From Bradyrhizobium sp. CCGUVB1N3 (GTDB taxonomy: Bacteria > Pseudomonadota > Alphaproteobacteria > Rhizobiales > Xanthobacteraceae): a stretch of 64,000 nucleotides of DNA. Below, one piece after another: positions 18,804-25,253 of the stretch. Location of the stretch: positions 8,683,501-8,747,500 of the forward strand of contig NZ_JANADR010000001.1 in the NCBI RefSeq assembly GCF_024199925.1, in the 5' to 3' direction. The notes below the pieces were generated by a model. That model ran no database searches, had not been told where the DNA came from, and saw only the letters and a program-made list of their open reading frames with translations. Numbering within the stretch: position 1 is the first letter of the stretch; each line of letters opens with the position of its first letter. Made by a program: the position numbers and the translations under genes.

Positions 18804-18972
18804 CGTTCACCTCGCTTACCTTTGCGCGGCCTGCGCCGCACTCGTCGAGCAACAGCTTGAGTAGACTCACGATCTCGGCGCGAACTATCGGGCCGAGCTG
18901 TTGCCGCTGTATTGCGTTTGTTGCGAGCTCCAATAGATCGAGTTGTTGCTGCTGTGAGTTCTGCTCCATGAT
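18796..18972 (-). CDS. small helical protein of recombinase cassette 1
   Basis: The 58-residue version starting at 18972 reads MEQNSQQQQLDLLELATNAI, then RQQLGPIVRAEIVSLLKLLL and a short acidic tail. It is strongly helical and probably a DNA- or protein-binding accessory; an upstream start at 19050 is also open. Its stop overlaps the recombinase start (ATGAATAA). It lies in another frame inside the tail of the DUF5372-like ORF. A similar small helical ORF holds the same position in cassette 2, which supports it being real. Function is unknown. Confidence 0.65.
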   Translation of the reverse strand: MMEQNSQQQQLDLLELATNAIQRQQLGPIVRAEIVSLLKLLLDECGAGRAKVSEVNDE

Positions 18973-19291
18973 CGTCTCCACCCGTTCGAATCGTGTCCGG
19001 AGAAGACGATAACGATACAAGTTGTGCATCAACGAGACCACGAAGCTCACGCAGCGAGTCTAACGAAAGCCGTGGGACTTCGACCGTTCGCAGGGCCGCT
19101 GCGCTGCTCTCAGTCATCCACGCCGGAAGCAAAACACGGCAGCCATCCGGCTGTTCGATCGCAAAGTGAAGGCGCCCCCCGTGAATGAGCCGCCTGTAGG
19201 CGACAACACATTCTCCAGCGTGAGGATGATGCGGATAGCGAATAACAACTTCAAACGGCTGTTCGTGGGCAGTATGTCGTGGGCCTGACCG
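18800..19291 (-). CDS. DUF5372-like protein, 5' end at the cassette boundary
   Basis: The frame reads PFEVVIRYPHHPHAGE, RLHFAIEQPDGCRVLLPAWM and VPRLSLDSLRELRGLVD. The P-H-x-H-P-x-x-G pattern with a later LPxxWT-like strand is what I associate with DUF5372, small proteins found next to serine recombinases. Its stop (TGA) overlaps the recombinase ATG. I find no ATG, GTG or TTG in frame inside the cassette before the conserved region; the frame stays open across the boundary into antisense istB, where the first start is a TTG at 19375. The start is therefore unresolved. Confidence 0.55.
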   Translation of the reverse strand, partial: RSGPRHTAHEQPFEVVIRYPHHPHAGECVVAYRRLIHGGRLHFAIEQPDGCRVLLPAWMTESSAAALRTVEVPRLSLDSLRELRGLVDAQLVSLSSSPDTIRTGGDDHGAELTAATTRSIGARNKRNTAATARPDSSRRDRESTQAVARRVRRRPRKGKRGER

Positions 19292-19611
19292 GATTGGGCA
19301 AAAGTTGGTTAGCCTGTGCTCTCGGCCACAAGGCCTGCCGCGACAATCGTTCGGTTCTCTACCATCGCGTCCCAAGATTGTTCGAAGCGTTGGCGCTCGC
19401 GCGCGGCGATGGACGTTACGCCCGCTTGCTCAAAACCCTTAGCCGCGCCCAGGTTCTGATTTTGGACGATTGGGGACTGTCGGTGCTCACCGCCGCCGAG
19501 CGGCGAGATCTACTGGAAATCCTCGAGGACCGCCATGGCCGTGCCTCCACCATCATAACCAGCCAACTCCCCGTGGACACATGGCACGAAGTTATCGGAG
19601 AGCCAATGACT

Positions 19612-21714
19612 TCATGATGCCTCCTTCTTCGAACGCTTGGTGCGTCGTACCCGATTACGAAGCTGACTGATTTGGTCGTCTGAGAGCTCGATCTGCCATG
19701 GCTGGCCTTTGGTTAGCTGCCGACCTGCCAGCAATCCCCGCGCGAGATAATCGAACACCGTCTGCGGGGTCACCCCAAGCTCAGCCGCTGCGCCCTGAAT
19801 CGAGAAGCTGCCGTCGGGCCAGCGCATCGGATTCTTGTCCACGCCGTTGATTTTAACGGTGGGAATGCCCCAGCGGGTACGTAATAGCCAGACATTCTCG
19901 CCTTTGAAGTCGCAGCCTCGAGCCGCGACGAAGCCTTCCTGATTGAGTATTGCCGCGATCTCGCCATCCATTTTGTGTTCAGCGTTCAACTCGACGATCC
20001 GTTGACGCAATCGAGCAATGTCGATGTAATCGCGGTAGGTGTGAACGCGGCGTTGCACGTGATGCTCGCTGATTGCGCCGGTCTGCCAGACGATCTTGAG
20101 CCACACCTGACCTTGGGCTCGCTTCTGATCAAGAACGACTTGGCGGATGACAAATCGAAGAATGCGCTTGCGATCAGCTGCCGACGTGGTCGCCGCGTTC
20201 CAAATCCGCGGCAGGTTCTCGGCGAGCGCTTGTAGCCCTGCGCGTTCCACTGGGCCAATCAGAAGCGGCTCTTGCGCGCGCCAACGCGCATGCTCCTGCT
20301 CGACCGCCTCGACGACGCGCAGCCTCTCCTCCCAAGCCCGCTCGAGTGAGCGCGCCACAAGACGGTTCTCGGGCTCTACGGCGTCATACTGACGCCGAGC
20401 GCGCTCGGCGTCGTAGCGGGCGCGCTCCACGCGAAGCGCCCACTGGCGCTCGAGCTGACGGCTCTCCTGCTCCAGTTGGCCCGCGGCTGCGATTGCGATC
20501 TCAATCTGATCCGGCACCAGAGCATCGAGGACCATCCGCTCGACCAGCGCGTCAACCGCCAAGGCCCGGACTTCCTGGCACATCGCACTGCCTTGCTGGT
20601 CCCGATCCGAGCGGCAGCAATAGACCGGATAGTCGGCATTCGGGCCCGTGTAGCGCATGCTCATGCGCCGTCCACAACGACCGCAAATCCCAATTCCCTG
20701 CAACAGGGCTGCCCCCTTGCGCGGTACACCCGAGTGTCCTGCCTCAAAGCGGCAGATGTTATCCGCCAGTCGCCCCTGGTTGGCCATGAACTCCTCCCAG
20801 CCGATATAGCCTGGGTGAGCGGCGTGGAGGCATACCGCCCAATCCGCGATCGCCACCTTGACCGTTCCCGTCAGCGATCCCGGCCGGCATCGGCTCGGAT
20901 CCTTTTGCCGGCGGCCATAAACATAAGCGCCAGCATAGGCCGGATTCTGAAGGATATTAAGGACGCGTGTACTATCTGGCGCACGCCAGACGATCTCGTG
21001 TGGAGACGGTCCAAGCAGCGGTCGAGCCGGCAAGAACAATCCGTTCCTGTCCAAGTAACGCATCACACGGCGAGCGCTTTGCAGTTCCCGGAACTTGGCG
21101 AACACGAGATGCAGACGAGCCTGCACCTCCTCATCGGGATTGAGAATAATCATGCCTGCTCGATCGTAGGCGAGCCCGGCTGGCAGAGGTAGCCGCAGTT
21201 CGCCCCGCGCCGCCTTCTGGCGCTCCCCTTGGTGAAGGCGCATCCGAAGTTGATGCAACTCCGCCTCGCTCATGATGCCGGACAAGCCCAACAGCAAGCG
21301 GTCGTGGTAGGCGCGTGGATCGTAAAGCCGCTCGCCATCCGCAATGAGCACACCGAATACCGAGCACAGTTCGAGAAGCTGATGCCAGTCCCGGTTGTTG
21401 CGGGCCAAGCGAGAAGCGTCGAGACTCACCACAAGACCTGCGTTGCCAAGGCCGATCTCGGCGATGAGCTTCTGGAAACCATGGCGATCCACGCCGCCAG
21501 CGCCGGATTTGCCCAGATCCTCGTCAATCACCTGGACGCGCTCAGGCGGCCAGCCCAGACCGATGGCACGATCGACAAGGCGGTACTGCAGCTCGGTGCT
21601 CTCCTGATGTTGGCGCACCTGGTTCACGGATGACTGCCGCACGTAGACGTAGGCCAACTTGGCTCGGTGTGCGGTCGTGAGCCGCTCGTCAGCGATGTTC
21701 GATCTGATCAGCAC
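19612..21714 (-). CDS. large serine recombinase 2
   Basis: This 700-residue protein has its catalytic Ser in AYVYVRQSSVNQ (about residue 28) and the arginine motif SLDASRLARNNRDWHQ (about 103-118). The recombinase domain contains QNPAYAGAYVYGRRQ, the zinc ribbon reads GICGRCGRRMSMRY with later Cys residues, a coiled coil follows, and the C-terminus has a helix-turn-helix-like segment (FSIQGAAAELGVTPQTVFDY). It starts with GTG at 21714, overlapping the stop of the DUF5372-like ORF (GTGCTGA). It is homologous to, but diverged from, recombinase 1. The catalytic motifs are complete, so activity is plausible. Confidence 0.93.
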   Translation of the reverse strand: MLIRSNIADERLTTAHRAKLAYVYVRQSSVNQVRQHQESTELQYRLVDRAIGLGWPPERVQVIDEDLGKSGAGGVDRHGFQKLIAEIGLGNAGLVVSLDASRLARNNRDWHQLLELCSVFGVLIADGERLYDPRAYHDRLLLGLSGIMSEAELHQLRMRLHQGERQKAARGELRLPLPAGLAYDRAGMIILNPDEEVQARLHLVFAKFRELQSARRVMRYLDRNGLFLPARPLLGPSPHEIVWRAPDSTRVLNILQNPAYAGAYVYGRRQKDPSRCRPGSLTGTVKVAIADWAVCLHAAHPGYIGWEEFMANQGRLADNICRFEAGHSGVPRKGAALLQGIGICGRCGRRMSMRYTGPNADYPVYCCRSDRDQQGSAMCQEVRALAVDALVERMVLDALVPDQIEIAIAAAGQLEQESRQLERQWALRVERARYDAERARRQYDAVEPENRLVARSLERAWEERLRVVEAVEQEHARWRAQEPLLIGPVERAGLQALAENLPRIWNAATTSAADRKRILRFVIRQVVLDQKRAQGQVWLKIVWQTGAISEHHVQRRVHTYRDYIDIARLRQRIVELNAEHKMDGEIAAILNQEGFVAARGCDFKGENVWLLRTRWGIPTVKINGVDKNPMRWPDGSFSIQGAAAELGVTPQTVFDYLARGLLAGRQLTKGQPWQIELSDDQISQLRNRVRRTKRSKKEAS

Positions 21715-21916
21715 GACCCAGTCCCCTTCCGGGCGTGCCGGGGATCGCTTGCATTCGCCGCATCAGCGCGGCGATTGTTTGAGCAATCTGCGTTTGCGTC
21801 GCGGTCGACAGATTCGGCCAAAGGCGCGGAATGTCGGCTGTCGGATGGCCGGAGGGATTTGCCAACGTCGGCAGGGGTCGATACGCAACGTGACCTGGAA
21901 GCGGTCGGTGGGTCAT
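21689..21916 (-). CDS. small helical protein of recombinase cassette 2
   Basis: This 75-residue ORF contains [20 protein letters not shown] and [14 protein letters not shown], a helix-rich pattern. It overlaps the recombinase start and lies in a different frame within the tail of the DUF5372-like ORF, the same arrangement as in cassette 1. Function is unknown. The parallel position in two diverged cassettes is the main support for it being a gene. Confidence 0.6.
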   Translation of the reverse strand: MTHRPLPGHVAYRPLPTLANPSGHPTADIPRLWPNLSTATQTQIAQTIAALMRRMQAIPGTPGRGLGRADQIEHR

Positions 21917-22238
21917 CGCGAATCACCTTCTCGTTGAGAAGGCCCAGACTCGCGCTCAAATGTTGCATCAATGGGATCAGCGTACGCACACTGATGCGCG
22001 GCAGATCGGCCGCGTTCGGGCAGGAAGTGATCGACGTCTCGGCAAGGTCCGTCGACGCGATCCGAACTCCCCGCCGTCGTCCGTCCGGCAGCGCGACAAC
22101 AACGTAGGCGGGACCACGTCCCGACCGCTCCTTCAGCACTTCAAGCCGGTGCCCGAACAGAAAATGATGCGGGTCGGTGATCGTGACGTGAGATACGACC
22201 CGGTCAAGAATAGGGGCACTCTGTAGTGTTCGGTGATC
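21708..22238 (-). CDS. DUF5372-like protein of cassette 2, start unresolved
   Basis: The frame reads [20 protein letters not shown], then [20 protein letters not shown] and [16 protein letters not shown]. It shares the PHH-x-x-x-G and PDG-x-x-x-x-x-(L/I) pattern with its counterpart in cassette 1. As there, no usual start codon occurs in frame between the cassette boundary at 22238 and the conserved region, and the frame is open toward antisense istB. A GTG at 22139 would cut off the conserved N-terminus. The stop overlaps the recombinase GTG. The C-terminal 60 residues are low in complexity. Confidence 0.5.
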   Translation of the reverse strand, partial: DHRTLQSAPILDRVVSHVTITDPHHFLFGHRLEVLKERSGRGPAYVVVALPDGRRRGVRIASTDLAETSITSCPNAADLPRISVRTLIPLMQHLSASLGLLNEKVIRDDPPTASRSRCVSTPADVGKSLRPSDSRHSAPLAESVDRDANADCSNNRRADAANASDPRHARKGTGSC

Positions 22239-22512
22239 CCACGCTCGCCGACGCCATTCTGGATCGCCTCGTCCACAACGCTCACCGCCTCGAGCTTGCC
22301 GGCGAAAGCATGCGAAAACGCAACGCCAAAACCATCACCCTTGACGAGCAGCCGAAACGCTGACCCTATCACCGCCTCGGCCGGAGCGAATTGCTCACGA
22401 TCGTCTGAATTCAGCGCTCATGATCGCGCGAAATCGCTGCTCATCATCAGTGAAATATGCACGATGGCCCGGAGTTCATCCGGCGACAGCTCAATCCCTA
22501 TCGGCCGGTTTG

Positions 22513-22550
22513 GCGCGTGATGACTGATTTTCGAATCAGTCATCACGCGC
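22513..22550. terminator. perfect 17-bp hairpin with TTCG loop
   Basis: GCGCGTGATGACTGATT (22513-22529) and its exact complement (22534-22550) flank a TTCG tetraloop, giving a very stable stem. It lies about 50 bp outside the right end of the IS21 element and about 110 bp after the 3' end of the minus-strand GGDEF-EAL gene. It could act as a terminator for that gene, although a T-run on the minus strand is weak. It could also be an imprint of a mobile hairpin element. Confidence 0.55.
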
Positions 22551-22661
22551 TATCTTCTTGTTTGAAACATGACTTTCTCGGAAGGCCGATATCCACCTTT
22601 CCGGGGCATGCTCAAGGAGCCGTCATATGCCGATGCTCCCCGAACAACCGAGCACGTCGAC

Positions 22662-24275
22662 TCACCCATGCAGGCTTCTTGTCCCATCTTCAGCAACCAC
22701 CGTGCGGCCAGACTCGCGATTAAGCAGCGCGTGGATACCGGCGGCCGGGACGGCAGCACTGAACAAGTAGCCTTGTCCTTCTGTACAACCATTGGCCACC
22801 AGATAGGCGAGCTGGCCTGCGTCTTCGATGCCCTCGGCCGTGGTCGTCAAGCCAAATTCCTTTGCGAGGCGAAGGATAGCACGAACGATCACCCGGCTGT
22901 CGGTACTGTCGTCGAGATGCGACACGAAGCTGCGGTCTATCTTGATCTTGTCGAGACGAAACGAAAGCAGCTTGCTAAGCGTAGCATAACCCGTTCCGAA
23001 GTCATCGAGCGCGATGCGGACGCCCGCTTGGCGGAGTACATCAATCACGGTCTTCGCAACCCCGATCTTTTCCACAAACGCGCTCTCGGTAATTTCAATC
23101 TCCAGGCGACGCGGACTGAATCCGGTTTGCCCAAGGATCGATAAAATGCGCTGTCCAAGCGCGGGATCACGCAACTGAATGGGCGAAATATTGAAGGCGA
23201 GCGTAAGCGTCTCCGGCCACGCATTGGCATCGAAACAAGCGCGACGAAAAAGTTGATCTCCAAGAGCGTTGATTAGGCCCGTTTCTTCTGCAATCGGAAT
23301 AAACACGTCGGGCGGAATATGCCCAAATGTCCTGTTTTCCCAACGCGCCAGCGCCTCGAACCCGTTAATGCAATTACCCTTGAGCGAAACCAGCGGCTGG
23401 TAGTGCAGCTCGATAATATCGGCCGTGATAGCACTGCGAAGTTCTCGCTCGATCTGGATGCGCCGCTCGACATGCATGTCCATCTCTGGTTCGAAAAAGC
23501 GAACACACGACCTGCCATCGCCTTGTGCGCGATAAAGTGCACGCTCTGCGCGCCTGACCAATTCATGGAGATTGAGGCCGTCGATCGGAGCGATGGCGAC
23601 ACCAATTCCAACACCAAGCTCGGCCATCGCAAAGGTGTCGGCGGCGGACGCCACAATACGGCGCGCCAGATTGGTGGGATCCTCAGGGGAGCTAATGTCT
23701 GGCAGGACAATCCCAAATTCGTCGCCTCCAATCCTCGCCAGGACGCCATCCTTGCGCAAGATGTCGGTGAGCCTGTTGGCAAATTCGCATAGCGCCTTGT
23801 CCCCAGCTGCGTGGCCATGCGTGTCCTTGATCCTCTTGAAGCCATCAAGGCCAACCATCAGAACGGCGACTTGGTGGTGCGTGTTGCCGGCGATGCCAAG
23901 GCACGCATCAAGTTTTTCATCAAATAAGCGACGGTTAGGCAGGCCCGTCAATGGATCGTGTCGCGCCAGATCGCGCGCTTCTCCTTCCGCAATGGCTCGT
24001 GCTTTGGTTTCGCGCACGAGATCTCGATAGCGGCGGACACTAAAAATTGTCAGCGCAACGCTCAGGAAGAACGCGACGAATACGATGTCGTCGAACGCCG
24101 AATCCGCATAGCCGCGTCCGAGCTGAAACAAAAGAGAGCCAAGCTCATAGACATGCGCCGAGATCGAGGCAAGAACGACGCCCCCAAAAAGAGCAATGAA
24201 ATCCCTCGCGGCAGAACTACGCCAATCGAACCAATCAGCGCGCAATATCCGTGATCGTGGAGTTGAGAAACTCAT
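22662..24275 (-). CDS. GGDEF-EAL cyclic di-GMP enzyme with membrane N-terminus
   Basis: This protein of about 537 residues has two N-terminal membrane helices (FIALFGGVVLASISAHVYEL and DDIVFVAFFLSVALTIF). A GGDEF domain (DPLTGLPNRRLFDE, and RIGGDEFGIVL at about 180) and an EAL domain (GFEALARWEN at about 300, EIEITESAF, ALDDFGTGYA, KIDRSFV, TAEGIED) follow. Both active-site signatures are complete, so it could make and break cyclic di-GMP. The start at 24275 is chosen because the first membrane helix follows and AAGG lies upstream; the open frame to 24500 adds non-conserved residues. It could supply the signal for the PilZ-like synthase at 11-13 kb, which is inference. Confidence 0.93.
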   Translation of the reverse strand: MSFSTPRSRILRADWFDWRSSAARDFIALFGGVVLASISAHVYELGSLLFQLGRGYADSAFDDIVFVAFFLSVALTIFSVRRYRDLVRETKARAIAEGEARDLARHDPLTGLPNRRLFDEKLDACLGIAGNTHHQVAVLMVGLDGFKRIKDTHGHAAGDKALCEFANRLTDILRKDGVLARIGGDEFGIVLPDISSPEDPTNLARRIVASAADTFAMAELGVGIGVAIAPIDGLNLHELVRRAERALYRAQGDGRSCVRFFEPEMDMHVERRIQIERELRSAITADIIELHYQPLVSLKGNCINGFEALARWENRTFGHIPPDVFIPIAEETGLINALGDQLFRRACFDANAWPETLTLAFNISPIQLRDPALGQRILSILGQTGFSPRRLEIEITESAFVEKIGVAKTVIDVLRQAGVRIALDDFGTGYATLSKLLSFRLDKIKIDRSFVSHLDDSTDSRVIVRAILRLAKEFGLTTTAEGIEDAGQLAYLVANGCTEGQGYLFSAAVPAAGIHALLNRESGRTVVAEDGTRSLHG

Positions 24276-24799
24276 TACAGTCGAACCTTCGCTGACGCTG
24301 GTTGTTCCAGAGCGCATCCTCAGAGGTCGTATATACGATAACGTACCACCCGAGAATGTGTCGAGTTCGAAGCTCGAGCAACGGCTTCGCGAGCCGCGGC
24401 GATAAACGGCCGTCGGATCGCGATAGTCGTTCCCGGCAAGTGTTTTCGAGCGACCCTGCAAGGTGCACAACGCGGCCGAAGCCACGATTCGCACACTCAA
24501 GATGCCACTTCAAGCCTTTGAGGGCTCTGGGCCGCGCGAGTGGCAAGAGCGAATGAAGGGCAGCTGCATAATGGCTTACCTGGCGCAGCGCGGCATAGGC
24601 GACCTCCAGCAACTGCATGTTCCTAGGTCTTGAGCAGCGAAGAATACGGCGCGCCTGCTCGACCAGCTCCAGCTCGAACCTTGCGACCGCGAGCCATTGT
24701 CCTACTCGCGACGTTGATGGATAGGGCGGCTCGCTCGACCGCGAAAAGCAAGACGGGATCTACGATATTCGCCGTCACGGTGGTCCGAAGGCAGCAGGA
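24276..24799. other. intergenic region with no convincing gene
   Basis: Several frames are open on both strands, but none shows consistent coding character. The leader of the GGDEF-EAL gene lies at the left end. The right part grades into the decayed oxygenase remnant. Confidence 0.4.
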
Positions 24800-25165
24800 G
24801 CACCATGGTCGCGACCCGCGAACCTTCTCGGTATCGCGATGGTCGACGAAGAACCTTCCGGTATCGTCGATGAGAGTCTTATAGAAGTCGGACGCCACCG
24901 GCTCGCTCACACCAAGTTCGCGTGCGACATCCGCGATCGGTCGGGTTAGAGTGTTGTCCCAGTGGCCCTCCCATCCAGAACTTGACGGCGCGACTTGCCA
25001 GGTTCTCCGGACCTCGCGATCGACAACAGCCGCTTCTCTCGCCCAAAAGAAGGCGGCTTGCGATCGCGACAAGTTGCTCGCCCTGGATTGGCAGAATCGG
25101 AAAGGCGACCCTGCCCACGCCGTCGACATCGATCGCCGGCATGCAGATCTCGCGCTTCCCGCCAA
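24800..25165 (-). pseudogene. 2OG-Fe(II) oxygenase-like remnant
   Basis: Pieces in at least two minus-strand frames add up to one protein: ICMPAIDVDGVGRVAFPILP and IQGEQLVAIASR in one frame, then REVRRTWQVAPS, TRPIADVARELGVSEPV and FYKTLIDDTGRFFVDHRDTE in another. The last block matches the iron-binding start (HxD-like, HRD) of prolyl-hydroxylase-type 2OG-Fe(II) oxygenases that share a G-x-F-F-x-x-H-x-D-(S/T)-E-K motif. Frameshifts separate the blocks and the C-terminal half is missing. It is decayed and presumably not expressed. Confidence 0.6.
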
Positions 25166-25253
25166 CGGCAGAAGTCACCTGAACGCGTGACGGAACGAAA
25201 GCTGTTGAACAACGCCGTACCGACTAACGACATGGCAATTCCCGGCAAACAGC

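Larger units (their letters stand above)
16705..19291 (-). mobile_element. serine-recombinase cassette 1 inside istB
   Basis: This is an insertion of about 2.58 kb whose ends share the 5-bp core GACCG (16705-16709 and 19287-19291), where the istB Walker A codons were cut. The cassette holds a DUF5372-like ORF, a small helical protein and a large serine recombinase, all on the minus strand and so antisense to istB. The recombinase stop is only about 30 bp from the left boundary. There are no long terminal inverted repeats, as expected for insertion by serine site-specific recombination. The boundary is accurate to a few bases because the host frame can be rebuilt. Confidence 0.88.
19604..22239 (-). 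mobile_element. serine-recombinase cassette 2 inside istB
   Basis: This is an insertion of about 2.63 kb between GAGCC (ends about 19604) and CCCACGCTC (from 22238), splitting istB between codons for GEP and TLAD. It has the same gene order as cassette 1 (DUF5372-like ORF, small helical ORF, large serine recombinase), again on the minus strand and antisense to istB. The recombinases differ clearly in sequence, so this is not a duplication of cassette 1. The shared core is only 2-3 bp (CC or CCA), typical of serine recombinase crossover dinucleotides. Confidence 0.85.
16385..22363 (+). pseudogene. istB: IS21 helper ATPase IstB, split into three parts by two insertions
   Basis: Three pieces join into one normal IstB frame. 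Part 1 (16385 to about 16709) gives the N-terminus to LLITGAT. Part 2 (about 19287-19604) resumes TGLGKSWLACALGHKA and runs to TWHEVIGEP, including the Walker B-like VLILDDWGLS. Part 3 (about 22239-22363) gives [19 protein letters not shown] to the stop. Rejoining at GACCG restores the Walker A codons GATGLGKS exactly, and rejoining at CCC restores GEPTLAD. IstB is the AAA+ ATPase that loads target DNA for IstA. It is inactive in this state, but precise excision of both cassettes would restore it. Confidence 0.95.
14654..22461 (+). mobile_element. IS21-family element carrying two nested serine-recombinase cassettes
   Basis: The ends are imperfect inverted repeats beginning TGCAT-TTTC (14654 onward, and the complement ending at 22461). 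They are flanked by a perfect 6-bp target duplication CGATGG (14648-14653 and 22462-22467). Inside the left end a GATCGTGAGCA-type motif is repeated four times, and matching motifs occur near the right end, as expected for multiple IstA binding sites. Removing the two insertions (about 2582 and 2635 bp) leaves about 2.59 kb, the normal size of IS21. The element is therefore complete apart from the cassettes, which break istB. Confidence 0.93.

Noticed and set aside
16705..22239. The two recombinase cassettes as a composite transposon or prophage
   Set aside because: No phage structural, terminase or cargo genes are present, and each cassette has its own boundaries in istB.
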